Positions 1 to 6,898 of a DNA stretch of 64,000 nucleotides are shown piece by piece (position 1 is the first letter of the stretch; every line of letters starts with the position of its first letter). This DNA is from Frankineae bacterium MT45 (lineage in GTDB: Bacteria; Actinomycetota; Actinomycetes; Mycobacteriales; Jatrophihabitantaceae), in contig LT629697.1 in the NCBI GenBank assembly GCA_900100325.1, forward strand, positions 3,407,423 to 3,471,422, given 5' to 3'. Under the pieces are notes generated by a model. It saw nothing but the letters and a program-made list of their open reading frames with translations, was not told where the DNA came from and made no database searches. Position numbers and translations under genes: made by a program.

Positions 1-146
1 GGGAACTTGATCTGGAGGCACCGCCAGCGGAAGTCCCGGATCACTCTTGCTAGCCCGTAAGCAGTAGGCCGGCAGCTCCAGCGCGCGTCTGGCAGTCCAA
101 GGCTGGCAGGACGATATCGCAGAACGGGAGCCGCACGGGCCAGCTC

Positions 147-196
147 TGTATACCCAACTTCCGATTTCGCGCCGGGAATCGGAAGCCCGGTATACA
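147..196. repeat. Two-part inverted repeat (possible terminator or operator)
   Basis: TGTATACC at 147-154 pairs with GGTATACA at 189-196, and CTTCCGATT at 158-166 pairs with AATCGGAAG at 177-185. Together they form one long hairpin with a small interruption. It lies 30 bp downstream of the stop of the leftward glycosyltransferase gene, so a terminator role is the simplest reading, but no T-run follows. The rest of bases 1-227 shows no gene. Confidence 0.5.
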
Positions 197-227
197 AGGC
201 GGGCCAGCAGGCCGCTGCGATCCCGAA

Positions 228-1487
228 CTAGCCGGCCCAGTAGCCGCGGACGAAGGTCGCGGTGTTGATCAGTAGCAGCAGCACTGACACCGAGCACGCG
301 GCCCAGACAAGCAGTCGGTGCCGGCTGGTCACCACCCAGGCGGCGATCATGATGACGATCGGAAACGCCAGCACCGTCGACCGTGGCACGGATTGGTAGA
401 AGGAACTGGTCATCAGCGAGAGCGCGGTCAACCCGACGTAGGTGAACTCCGGCCACTGACCGCGGCGGGCCAGCAGCACAAGTGCTGCGATCAGCAGGCC
501 GGCGAAGAGCAGCTCCATCGACGTCTGATAATTGCCGACCTTGCTACTGGCGAGCTGGAGATTCTCAACCGTTTTGTGCAGGGTGCGCCAGGGCCAAGTG
601 GTGTACCGGTCCCAGCCCTTGCGTTGAGCTACGAACCAGCCGACCCACGTTCCGGTGGCCACACGAATCCAACCGAAGTACATGAACAGGGCGCCGACCG
701 GCAGCAGCAGCCCGAGGGCTCTGCGCTGCAACAGCGGTGCTCGGTTCGCGCGGGCGTCGAGCACATACATGACGACAAGGCCGGCGAGCAGGAAAGCGCC
801 GTTGACCCGCATGAAGGTTGCGGCGGCGCACCAGACCCCGGCCCAGACCCAGCATCGGTGGCGCGCGGCGACCCAGGCGGCTAGCGCACACGCGAGGAAG
901 GGCGCCTCGGAGTAAGAGGCCATCAGGAAGTGGGAGTAGGGACCGGCGAGCAGCACGACCACACTCACCCCGGCGATGCGTGACCCGAGACTCTCCGCGA
1001 CCAGCTTGTAGAGCAACACGGACGCGGCCGCACTCCCACCCCAGGCCAGCAACGCGAGCGCGGCCTGGTAGTCGCCGAGCGTGGTGTGTCCGAGGCCGAA
1101 CGCGCTCGCTAGGTAGCGCCCGGTGAGCGGATACCCAGGAAAGAAAGCAACATTGACGTCGTGTCGGCCGCGGCTCAGGTACCCGTGCGCTGCGACGCGC
1201 CAGAAGTGCCCGGAGTCCCAGTGAGCGTAGACCCGGAACATCCAGTCGTAGGACGGCCCGGGATCCGTTCGACGCGGCGGAGCGATAGCGACCACGACGG
1301 CCGCGAAGATCAGGTAGCAGCACCAGGCAACGAACCAGAGCCCGACGCCGACCCGGATCGCCTGGCCCCACGAGGAGTCACCGTCATCGGCGCCGATCCT
1401 CGCTTCAGAACCGCCACTACGGTCAGCCGTTGTGACATTGGCTGAGCTTTCTTGCGCGTCGCCGCGCCATGACCAGTACCCGCGCAT
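228..1487 (-). CDS. PIG-V-like membrane mannosyltransferase family protein
   Basis: Polytopic membrane protein of 419 residues. A hydrophilic N-terminus of about 40 residues precedes the first membrane helix (about 43-70). The first outside loop carries the WDSGHFW motif (from W90) followed by FFPGYPL, the hallmark of the PIG-V-like GT-C mannosyltransferase family. That family uses polyprenyl-phosphate mannose and acts on the outer face of the membrane. Eight or more further hydrophobic helices follow. The ATG start leaves about 100 bp without a gene before the next gene. No glycan-synthesis neighbours lie in the window, so the acceptor is unknown. The family call is firm; the exact sugar and acceptor are inference. 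Confidence 0.75.
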   Translation of the reverse strand: MRGYWSWRGDAQESSANVTTADRSGGSEARIGADDGDSSWGQAIRVGVGLWFVAWCCYLIFAAVVVAIAPPRRTDPGPSYDWMFRVYAHWDSGHFWRVAAHGYLSRGRHDVNVAFFPGYPLTGRYLASAFGLGHTTLGDYQAALALLAWGGSAAASVLLYKLVAESLGSRIAGVSVVVLLAGPYSHFLMASYSEAPFLACALAAWVAARHRCWVWAGVWCAAATFMRVNGAFLLAGLVVMYVLDARANRAPLLQRRALGLLLPVGALFMYFGWIRVATGTWVGWFVAQRKGWDRYTTWPWRTLHKTVENLQLASSKVGNYQTSMELLFAGLLIAALVLLARRGQWPEFTYVGLTALSLMTSSFYQSVPRSTVLAFPIVIMIAAWVVTSRHRLLVWAACSVSVLLLLINTATFVRGYWAG

Positions 1488-1595
1488 CGTCCCCCCCGAA
1501 CGTCGCGCAAATATAGCAGCGCCGCTACCTTCGCTGCCCTTGGGCGATGGAGCACCTCGGTTCCATCACAAAGTCGTCGTGCCCTCAACTCATTT

Positions 1596-1970
1596 CTACA
1601 AGACCAGGATGCTGAGCTCTCCCGGACCGACGGCACTCAGAACCGTGCCCGAATCCTCTCGATAGATCTCCAGCTCCGAGAGTGCGCCGTCGATGACGTG
1701 CAGCAGTAGATGTACAGGCATTCCGTCGCTATCGAGGAACTCCGCTTCGACCGGAACTCTACGGTCGACGGGCGCTTTCGGCACACCGCTTCCCCGCAAC
1801 TGCAGGCTCCCGTTGGCGTCGACGCGGCGCACCGTGAGATCTGCGATCTGGTCCAATAATTCAGCGCGACCCGCGAACGAAACACCAAGCAATGCAGCCA
1901 AAACTGCACCCTCAACCTGGGTGGCCGGACGGAAGGCATCCTCCAGGGCCTCGCCTTCATTCCATGACAC
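1596..1970 (-). CDS. Small hypothetical protein, DUF6984-like
   Basis: Soluble protein of 124 residues, last gene of the leftward small-gene array behind the WXG100/toxin genes. Its layout (an AVLAALLG helix, then a LRGSG strand, RRVPVEAEF, and LLLHVIDGALSELEIYRED) recalls the DUF6984 family as I remember it; I could not search for it. It starts 14 bp after the stop of the 130-residue gene, consistent with one transcript. Such small acidic proteins behind a polymorphic toxin are often immunity proteins, but nothing in its sequence proves that. Confidence 0.55.
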   Translation of the reverse strand: MSWNEGEALEDAFRPATQVEGAVLAALLGVSFAGRAELLDQIADLTVRRVDANGSLQLRGSGVPKAPVDRRVPVEAEFLDSDGMPVHLLLHVIDGALSELEIYREDSGTVLSAVGPGELSILVL

Positions 1971-1984
1971 AGGTCCTGCCTCCG

Positions 1985-2377
1985 CTACTCCCGATTGAAA
2001 AGACCAACTAGGTGTTCTATCTCCTGCGAGTCGATGGTTCCATCGACGAGATCGCCCAATTCATCGAGCCTCATCGTCGCCTCCGCGATCTCCTCCTCGA
2101 ATGAGACTTCCCAGTCGATAGCCAAGGGGCGTATCGGGCTTGCGGCGCGTGCTATGTAGCCTCGCCGGACAAACGATGCCCAACGCTGCGCGTCTGCAGG
2201 ACGAATCTGCCCGTTTCCCAAAGCTTGCAAGACGTTGACGACAGCGCGACCTTCTAGCGTCATCGTCGAGGGACCAAACGCCTCGGTCAACTCGTTGTTC
2301 GTCACGGATTCAAGAACGCGCATCGCCAGGGCGTCCCCACCCATCACTGCTTCAAGTGACTCAGCGAGACTCGCCAT
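1985..2377 (-). CDS. Hypothetical protein, tandem paralogue A (candidate immunity protein)
   Basis: Acidic protein of 130 residues with no recognised domain. It is clearly paralogous to the gene at 2919-3320: both contain NVLQ-x2-G-GQI, DAQRWAS-V-G-IA, a short variable stretch, then IDWE, E-EIAEA and RLDELGD-DGTID near the C-terminus. The conserved half is the C-terminal two thirds; the first 40 residues differ. Duplication and divergence of a small acidic gene within a toxin locus is typical of immunity arrays, but this is inference from context. Confidence 0.65.
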   Translation of the reverse strand: MASLAESLEAVMGGDALAMRVLESVTNNELTEAFGPSTMTLEGRAVVNVLQALGNGQIRPADAQRWASFVRRGYIARAASPIRPLAIDWEVSFEEEIAEATMRLDELGDLVDGTIDSQEIEHLVGLFNRE

Positions 2378-2387
2378 CAGTCGGATT

Positions 2388-2455
2388 CACCGCCCTGCAT
2401 CGTCCGCCCGAACGTCGCGCAACACCGTCGCCATGGTTGCCCAGGGCGGTGTTGC
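2388..2455 (-). repeat. Competing inverted repeats between two small genes
   Basis: CACCGCCCTG (2388-2397) is complementary to CAGGGCGGTG (2442-2451), while GCAACACCG (2419-2427) is complementary to CGGTGTTGC (2447-2455). The two pairings share 2447-2451 and so exclude each other. The segment is the 90-bp gap between the 126- and 130-residue genes and would be transcribed leftward. Confidence 0.35.
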
Positions 2456-2467
2456 ATCTCGGTCCGA

Positions 2468-2848
2468 TCACACTTCGTCCGCGGCTGCGGTCTCGGTCCC
2501 GATGCCCTGGCGGGCGAGTAGGGCCTCACCGGACGCATCACCCGCTGGGGTGTTACTAACCCAAATCCCGAAACCCCAAGTGTCGATGGCTCCGGACCCG
2601 TACTTCTGCTCGATCCTTTCCAGCCAAGAAGATCGTGGGCCATTCCAGCAGTTGAAGGAAGCGCCTGACACCTCGCCGATCTCGACGAGATCCAGACCCA
2701 CGAGAACACGCAGAGCGTCGATGACTTCGGCCCGACGCTCACCCGACTCCAACCGTGGGTGCGTCCTCTGCACCAACCCGTCTATAGCGCGCAGTGGTAC
2801 CCAATCATCAATGGCTTCGACGAGTACGGCATCCGCGATGCTCAACAT
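2468..2848 (-). CDS. Hypothetical protein in toxin/immunity-like array
   Basis: Protein of 126 residues, unrecognised. The N-terminal half looks like a small helical, possibly winged-helix-like segment (RAIDGLVQRTHPR, then RRAEVIDALRVLVGLDLVEIGEV), in which a charged helix precedes a short beta hairpin. The C-terminal half is rich in W and G (SCWNG-type, then TWGFGIWVSNTP). It sits between the two paralogues of this array. About 70 bp separates it from the upstream gene and 90 bp from the downstream one. It is a possible immunity protein or DNA-binding regulator; neither is proven. Confidence 0.55.
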   Translation of the reverse strand: MLSIADAVLVEAIDDWVPLRAIDGLVQRTHPRLESGERRAEVIDALRVLVGLDLVEIGEVSGASFNCWNGPRSSWLERIEQKYGSGAIDTWGFGIWVSNTPAGDASGEALLARQGIGTETAAADEV

Positions 2849-2918
2849 GTCAGCTTTGTACGGAAGTTGGGGTCGTGATGCTCAGAGCCGCTACCGCTGG
2901 TGCCCAACCGCGTCGACG

Positions 2919-3320
2919 TCACTTGGGGCCCAGCATGTTGACCAGATAGCTCACTTCATCCTGATCAATCGTGCCGTCGATGATGTCGCCCAACTCGTCG
3001 AGCCGTCCCACTGCCTCAGCGATTTCATCTTCGTACTTGAGTTCCCAGTCAATATCGATCGGACCCGTGGGCTCCGAGCCGCTCTGACCGGCTATGAAGC
3101 CCCAACGAACAAGCGACGCCCAGCGCTGTGCATCTTCGGCGGAGATTTGCCCGGATCCGAACTTCTGCAGAACGTTGGCCACCGCTTCATGATTCATAAC
3201 CAACGGCATCGACGCGGCGCACGACGCCAGCTCTGCAGGGTCAGCGGCTTGAAGCACCGGTATGCCACCAACGTCACCCATGAGCACGGCGTCGAGCGCG
3301 GCAACGATTCGAGCTGTCAT
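2919..3320 (-). CDS. Hypothetical protein, tandem paralogue B (candidate immunity protein)
   Basis: 133 residues when started at the ATG giving MTARIVAALDAV. This start is chosen because a longer frame would overlap the upstream HEAT gene by 38 bp, and because paralogue A begins at the equivalent point. It shares with the 1985-2377 product the segments NVLQ, GQI, DAQRWAS, IDWE, DEIAEA and RLDELGD. The product is acidic and probably cytosolic. Function unknown; its place downstream of a toxin-like gene suggests immunity. Confidence 0.65.
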   Translation of the reverse strand: MTARIVAALDAVLMGDVGGIPVLQAADPAELASCAASMPLVMNHEAVANVLQKFGSGQISAEDAQRWASLVRWGFIAGQSGSEPTGPIDIDWELKYEDEIAEAVGRLDELGDIIDGTIDQDEVSYLVNMLGPK

Positions 3321-3378
3321 TCGGGTCCGATCTCCACAAATTTCGGTCGACCATCCGACGGACACCGTCGGGTGTCCA

Positions 3379-3798
3379 TCACTTCTGACCTGGCGCGGCA
3401 CGCATCTCCATTGCACCTTCGCGCTGCGCTTCTGTGGGATTCGTGTTCAAAATTTCGTCGAGGCGGCGTGGGAGTGGAAAGCCGCCAATCCACATCGCGA
3501 TCAGTCGATCAATGATGAAGTATCCGAGATTGCCGTTGTCATGGGCCAACTCACCCATCACGGCACGGAGTCCCGGAAGGCCGCCGCTTCGCACCAGCAC
3601 AGCGGCAGCTTCCTCGCCCACCGCGGTGTCGGGGTCGTCAAAGCACCGGACAAGGGCCGCGAACACCTCACGGTCATTGATCACACGCTCAAGCTCACGG
3701 ACCGCGTCCACGCGAGTCGAAAAATCCGGCGACTTTAGAGACCGTAGCTCTGAGTCATCCGAGCGATGTGGTCGTCCGTTGCCAAGATCAGGCGTCAT
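3379..3798 (-). CDS. HEAT-repeat-like small protein
   Basis: 139 residues from the ATG giving MTPDLGNG. This start overlaps the upstream 65-residue gene's stop as ATGA, which argues against longer frames. The sequence SPDFSTRVDAVRELERV, then FAALVRCFDDPDTAVGEEAAAVLVRSGG, is the classic HEAT/PBS repeat pattern: paired helices, D-P-D-x-V-x-E-A-A, and a final G. About three repeats fit. Such repeats bind proteins, so an immunity or chaperone role in this operon is plausible but unproven. Confidence 0.65.
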   Translation of the reverse strand: MTPDLGNGRPHRSDDSELRSLKSPDFSTRVDAVRELERVINDREVFAALVRCFDDPDTAVGEEAAAVLVRSGGLPGLRAVMGELAHDNGNLGYFIIDRLIAMWIGGFPLPRRLDEILNTNPTEAQREGAMEMRAAPGQK

Positions 3799-3992
3799 CT
3801 GTGCCCACGAACGAAATTCTCTGCTCCGCATGACGGACAGTGCAACCGATATTCGCCCACACCGTCTCCAGCCGACGCTGGGATCCAATCGACAACGAGC
3901 ACATCATCATCGTTCGCCGGACAGCGAAGGTTCTCTGTATTTCCCTCTGACACGCTCACGGCAACCCGAACCCAAGCATCGCTAGACATCAT
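3795..3992 (-). CDS. Small CPSCG-motif protein
   Basis: 65 residues. It has LRCP in the middle and LHCPSCGAENF near the end, a likely zinc ribbon half with three cysteines. The rest is acidic (NDDDVLVVDW). The start is the first of two consecutive ATGs and overlaps the upstream stop as TGATG; the end overlaps the HEAT gene start as ATGA. Those overlaps are the main evidence that it is translated. Function unknown. Confidence 0.6.
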   Translation of the reverse strand: MMSSDAWVRVAVSVSEGNTENLRCPANDDDVLVVDWIPASAGDGVGEYRLHCPSCGAENFVRGHR

Positions 3993-4225
3993 CAGGTGCC
4001 CAACATAAAGCTAAGCGCTCTCGCCGCGAACGCGGCAGCTGCGTCGGTTTCTGACTTCGCCAGGCCAGACGTGTGGCCGCCAGCTGAATCGGATATAGCA
4101 AGGCGATACGGCCCGGAGATCTCACCTGCGGTTCTGCGTTCCACGCCATGGCACGACCCGTATATCCAGCGAGGTATCGGACTTGCGACTGGTGCTATGT
4201 CGCCCGAAGCAGGTCGATGCGTCAC
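3992..4225 (-). CDS. Hypothetical small protein, coupled by start/stop overlaps
   Basis: 77 residues from a GTG that overlaps the previous gene's stop as GTGA; its own stop overlaps the next start as TGATG. Composition is ordinary with an Ala-rich C-terminal helix (SETDAAAAFAARALSFM). No family is recognised. I keep it because both junctions follow the same overlap pattern as the rest of the chain. A shadow frame is possible. Confidence 0.45.
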   Translation of the reverse strand: MTHRPASGDIAPVASPIPRWIYGSCHGVERRTAGEISGPYRLAISDSAGGHTSGLAKSETDAAAAFAARALSFMLGT

Positions 4226-4767
4226 CACTTCGCTATCACCTCCATCAGACTGAGACCGTCATCGTCGGTCGCCGCCGACAGCGAGGCTACTGTCCATCCA
4301 AGGGCTTCGGCGGCCCGGCCAAAGGCCAGCGGCGAGGAGTCGATCTCGTCGTAGCCGCCGGCCTCAATGACAAGAACGCCGCCCGGAAGTGGCACTGACC
4401 TAGCGATCTCGCCCAGGCCGTCGAGCATCGCCTGCACGAATTCATCCGGCAAGCCCGGCACAAGATCTCGGTTGAACGAACCCCTGCACGTCTGAGCGGC
4501 ACCCATCGTCAGATCACCACTCGACCCAATCCGGACACCAAACCGCGAAGCGGCGGGACGGAACTCGCCACCAATCAAGGCACAGGGAGCCATGCCGCCC
4601 GCTAACCGCAGGACTTCCACAGCCACGGATACGTCACGCAACTCTGTCCCGTTCTCCGCCGTCGGCGTCGACCATTCAGTCCATGCCGTTGGTGCAAAGC
4701 GGGCGGACGGATCGATGTCCGATACCGCAACCCGCCAAGGACCCGAAGCTTCGACGCGCGCTCTCAC
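4222..4767 (-). CDS. Hypothetical protein, immediate downstream partner of the toxin-like gene
   Basis: 181 residues from a GTG that forms a GTGA overlap with the toxin stop; an in-frame GTG 12 bp upstream is possible. The protein looks soluble. The N-terminal half reads as beta strands (WRVAVSDID, VSVAVEVLRLAGG). The C-terminal half has an IRIGSSGDL-like turn followed by a helix (DEFVQAMLDGLGEIA) and GGVLVIEAGGYDEIDSSP. No known family was recognised. Position directly behind the toxin-domain frame makes it the first candidate for the cognate immunity protein (inference). Confidence 0.6.
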   Translation of the reverse strand: MRARVEASGPWRVAVSDIDPSARFAPTAWTEWSTPTAENGTELRDVSVAVEVLRLAGGMAPCALIGGEFRPAASRFGVRIGSSGDLTMGAAQTCRGSFNRDLVPGLPDEFVQAMLDGLGEIARSVPLPGGVLVIEAGGYDEIDSSPLAFGRAAEALGWTVASLSAATDDDGLSLMEVIAKW

Positions 4768-5210
4768 AAAATCCCCCACGCCTTCCGCCAGTTCGCGTTG
4801 AAGTGCTCTGGAAACTCCAGAATCACCTGCGGATCATAGTTCTGGAAGACAGGATGGGTCCTACCCGCGACCTGATGGGCCAGTTCCTGAGGCATCCCGC
4901 CTTCCACTTCACGAATCTCCGTCAATTCATGCACCAGGAAGTTCCGTTCTCCGGTCGTCAACTCACGACCGTTCGCCATTGCGCGCTCGATCCGACTAAT
5001 CATCGCGATGTTCGGCGGAAAATTCTCCATCGCGTCAAGGCCTTCGAGATGTCGCTGGATCAAATCGAGATTGCTTCTAGTGGCGAGTGATTCCCGAGTT
5101 CCGAACGACGCGACCGCTCGGCTAGCGTCCGGTGACACCGCCCCGGCTGACGTCTCCGCAACGTCGGCGCCGGCTTTGGTGACTCTGCTGATCAGCGGGA
5201 TTGCATTCAC
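4764..5210 (-). CDS. C-terminal toxin-like module, separated by a frameshift
   Basis: Frame of 148 residues that continues the 5122-6213 gene after a one-base shift. Before its first ATG the same frame reads LKRFLELKVSLATVRSV, which joins smoothly to the end of the upstream helix region. The last 100 residues hold a compact domain: a RHLEGLDAM helix, then ERNFLVHELTE, then a GMPQELAH helix, THPVF, NYDPQVI, FPEHFN and WRKAWGIL. Conserved-looking H and E residues (HELTE, AH, TH) could be catalytic. I have seen this kind of ending in LXG/WXG polymorphic toxins but cannot name the family. Whether it is made as a separate protein from the internal ATG, as a frameshift fusion, or not at all is open. 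Confidence 0.6.
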   Translation of the reverse strand: MNAIPLISRVTKAGADVAETSAGAVSPDASRAVASFGTRESLATRSNLDLIQRHLEGLDAMENFPPNIAMISRIERAMANGRELTTGERNFLVHELTEIREVEGGMPQELAHQVAGRTHPVFQNYDPQVILEFPEHFNANWRKAWGIL

Positions 5211-6213
5211 CGACCGAACTGTCGCCAGACTGACCTTGAGTTCCAGGAACCGCTTGAGGGCCCCGAGTCGTCGTGATCACCGTGTCGAGCGCGTCGACGA
5301 CGCTCTGGGCAATCCTGCCGGCCGTCTCGATCAACCGACCCAGGATCCCCCCGACTCTGGCTGCGACCGCGGCCGCGCGTGCCGCCACCGCGCCGGTTGC
5401 CGCGGCGTCGGAGATACCCGCCGTGAAGATGGTTAGGCCGGCCCCGATGACGGCGAACGCCGCGCTCTGCTCCACCAACTCCCGCAACTCCGCGATCACC
5501 TGCGAATGCGCGTCATCCAAGTTGTCGGCGTAACTCCTGCAGGCTCCGCCCAGGTTCTCGCAGGCCTGAGCCAGGGCTTCCGAGTGCCCACCGAACTCCG
5601 AGACGCACTCCGCGATCAGCGGCACCTCTGGCGAACGCTGACCGGTCAGATGAGGCGTCGCGATGGCCGACACGTTCGGTTCCCGAAGCGCCGAAGCCAT
5701 CGCGCTCCACCCAGCTGCGGCCGCTCGCAGCTTCCCCTGGTGACCGTTCGGCCAGAAGTATCCGACCAACCCCGATATGAAGTGCCAACCGGCCGGCGCG
5801 GCTCCCGAGCCTCCGTGCGCCGAATCTGGCGTGGGTAGTTCAAGCACTGTTGAGCCGGGGCCGGTGTAGGACGGGCTGAGCGGATAGTCGCTCGACGGCG
5901 GTGCGCACTGGTCAGGGATCACCGAGTTCACCTCCGACACCGAATGGTTCGCCCCAGTCGCAGCCATCAGTTGGGAGAAGTGCGCCAGTCCGGAGACATA
6001 GTTCGCGAGGCCGTCCAGTACTTCCCGCGCCCCACCGTCATAGGCGACGGCCCAGGCAGTACCACCGTGATCGCTGCCGGCCATGCCACCGTTTGAGTTC
6101 AAGGTCGAGGAGAGACGTAACGCGGCATCCGAAGCCGTTCGCTCCAGGCTGCGCAGCGAGAGGGCCGCTGCACCAAACGCGGACGGATCCACATCCAGGA
6201 CCGGGGCCGTCAT
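5122..6213 (-). CDS. WXG100-like polymorphic toxin, N-terminal part (frameshifted)
   Basis: 363 residues from the ATG that overlaps the stop of the upstream WXG100 gene as ATGA. The first 90 residues form an ESX-like helical segment (RSLERTASDAALRLSS, then GGTAWAVAYDGG). A Pro/Ser-rich linker follows, and a second helical segment from about residue 165. Around residues 255-300 comes a hydrophobic stretch, FAVIGAGLTIFTAGISDAA. After the sequence TVITTTRG the frame runs into about 45 residues of unrelated, Arg/Ser-rich sequence. The true continuation lies in another frame (4764-5210). Without the extra base the protein would be about 482 residues. Confidence 0.65.
   Translation of the reverse strand: MTAPVLDVDPSAFGAAALSLRSLERTASDAALRLSSTLNSNGGMAGSDHGGTAWAVAYDGGAREVLDGLANYVSGLAHFSQLMAATGANHSVSEVNSVIPDQCAPPSSDYPLSPSYTGPGSTVLELPTPDSAHGGSGAAPAGWHFISGLVGYFWPNGHQGKLRAAAAGWSAMASALREPNVSAIATPHLTGQRSPEVPLIAECVSEFGGHSEALAQACENLGGACRSYADNLDDAHSQVIAELRELVEQSAAFAVIGAGLTIFTAGISDAAATGAVAARAAAVAARVGGILGRLIETAGRIAQSVVDALDTVITTTRGPQAVPGTQGQSGDSSVGECNPADQQSHQSRRRRCGDVSRGGVTGR
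5256..5267 (-). other. Probable +1 frameshift site in the toxin-like gene
   Basis: The top strand reads GAGGGCCCCGAG here. On the coding strand CGG GGC CCT CAA continues the truncated frame, whereas dropping one C gives CGG GGC CTC AAG, which joins both halves into one open frame. The span 4764-6213 is 1450 bases, one more than a multiple of three. The G/C run is a typical place for a real indel, a sequencing error or ribosome slippage. Confidence 0.65.
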
Positions 6214-6494
6214 CGCCACATCCCGACATTGACCTCGATCGCCGCCGAGTAGTTCGCCTGCGCCGTTCCAGCCGCAGCCTGCAGTGCGACGAGCGCGCTG
6301 TGCATCTCACGCGCGCCCGCCAGCCACCTTGCATGTGCCTCTGCGTGCCGATTGGCGGCGTCACCGCTCCACACGTTGCCGAGGCTGTTGACCCGCTGCC
6401 CGAGGAACTCCAGCCGATCGTCCACGTAACCGGCGAAGCCCCGCACCCGGGCGACGACGTCGGCGAGTTCCTCGATGTCGATGCGGTGCGTCAC
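6210..6494 (-). CDS. WXG100 family protein 2
   Basis: 94 residues, the size of ESX secretion substrates. Two helices flank the motif VWSGDAANRH (W-x-G at about 42-44). The C-terminal helix ends ANYSAAIEVNVGMW. It starts with GTG overlapping the stop of the first WXG100 gene, and its stop overlaps the toxin start as ATGA. Proteins of this family form helical-hairpin dimers and are exported by, or guide partners to, type VII secretion systems. No ESX machinery genes are in the window, so export would rely on a system elsewhere. Confidence 0.75.
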   Translation of the reverse strand: MTHRIDIEELADVVARVRGFAGYVDDRLEFLGQRVNSLGNVWSGDAANRHAEAHARWLAGAREMHSALVALQAAAGTAQANYSAAIEVNVGMWR

Positions 6495-6799
6495 CCCGCA
6501 CGTCCGGCCGCTGTTAGGGCCGTTGAGCCACTCTCGTCGGCATTGACGTACGCGGTCGCAGCACGCCGAAGTTCGTGGGCCTCGTCGTGCAGCGCGGCGA
6601 GAATCAGGCCGGCAGCTCGATCAAGCTCCTCGAAGGCCGATGCGAAGGAAGCGGCCGCAGTGCCCCGCCAATTCATCAACAAAACGTTGACATCAGCTAC
6701 ACAACTAGCCAGCCCGGCGCCGAGTTCTTCGGCGATGGCCGCGCACAGGTCAGCGACCTGACCGATCTCGGCCGTTTCGGCGGCGAAGCCGTCCGTCAT
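6491..6799 (-). CDS. WXG100 family protein 1
   Basis: 102 residues, first gene of the leftward accessory operon. The helix-turn-helix core has MNWRGTAAASF (W-x-G at about 44-46) followed by a long amphipathic helix (EELDRAAGLILAALHDEAHELRRAA). The size and motif match the ESAT-6/WXG100 superfamily. It probably pairs with the adjacent WXG100 protein or with the ESX-like N-terminus of the toxin gene to form an export complex (inference). The 99 bp upstream, which separate it from the malic enzyme gene, must hold the operon promoter; I see no confident -35/-10 pair there. Confidence 0.75.
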   Translation of the reverse strand: MTDGFAAETAEIGQVADLCAAIAEELGAGLASCVADVNVLLMNWRGTAAASFASAFEELDRAAGLILAALHDEAHELRRAATAYVNADESGSTALTAAGRAG

Positions 6800-6898
6800 G
6801 TTCCCTCCCCCAAAGCCTGAACTGCTTCGAAGAAGATAACGGAATCAAATGGCCTGCGGGTCGCACCAATCGTCAGCTGTGGATAACTTCGTCAGCGC

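Noticed and set aside
2235-3515. 426-residue top-strand frame over the small-gene array
   Set aside because: Ser/Arg-rich shadow without recognisable motif; the paralogous bottom-strand genes explain the region.
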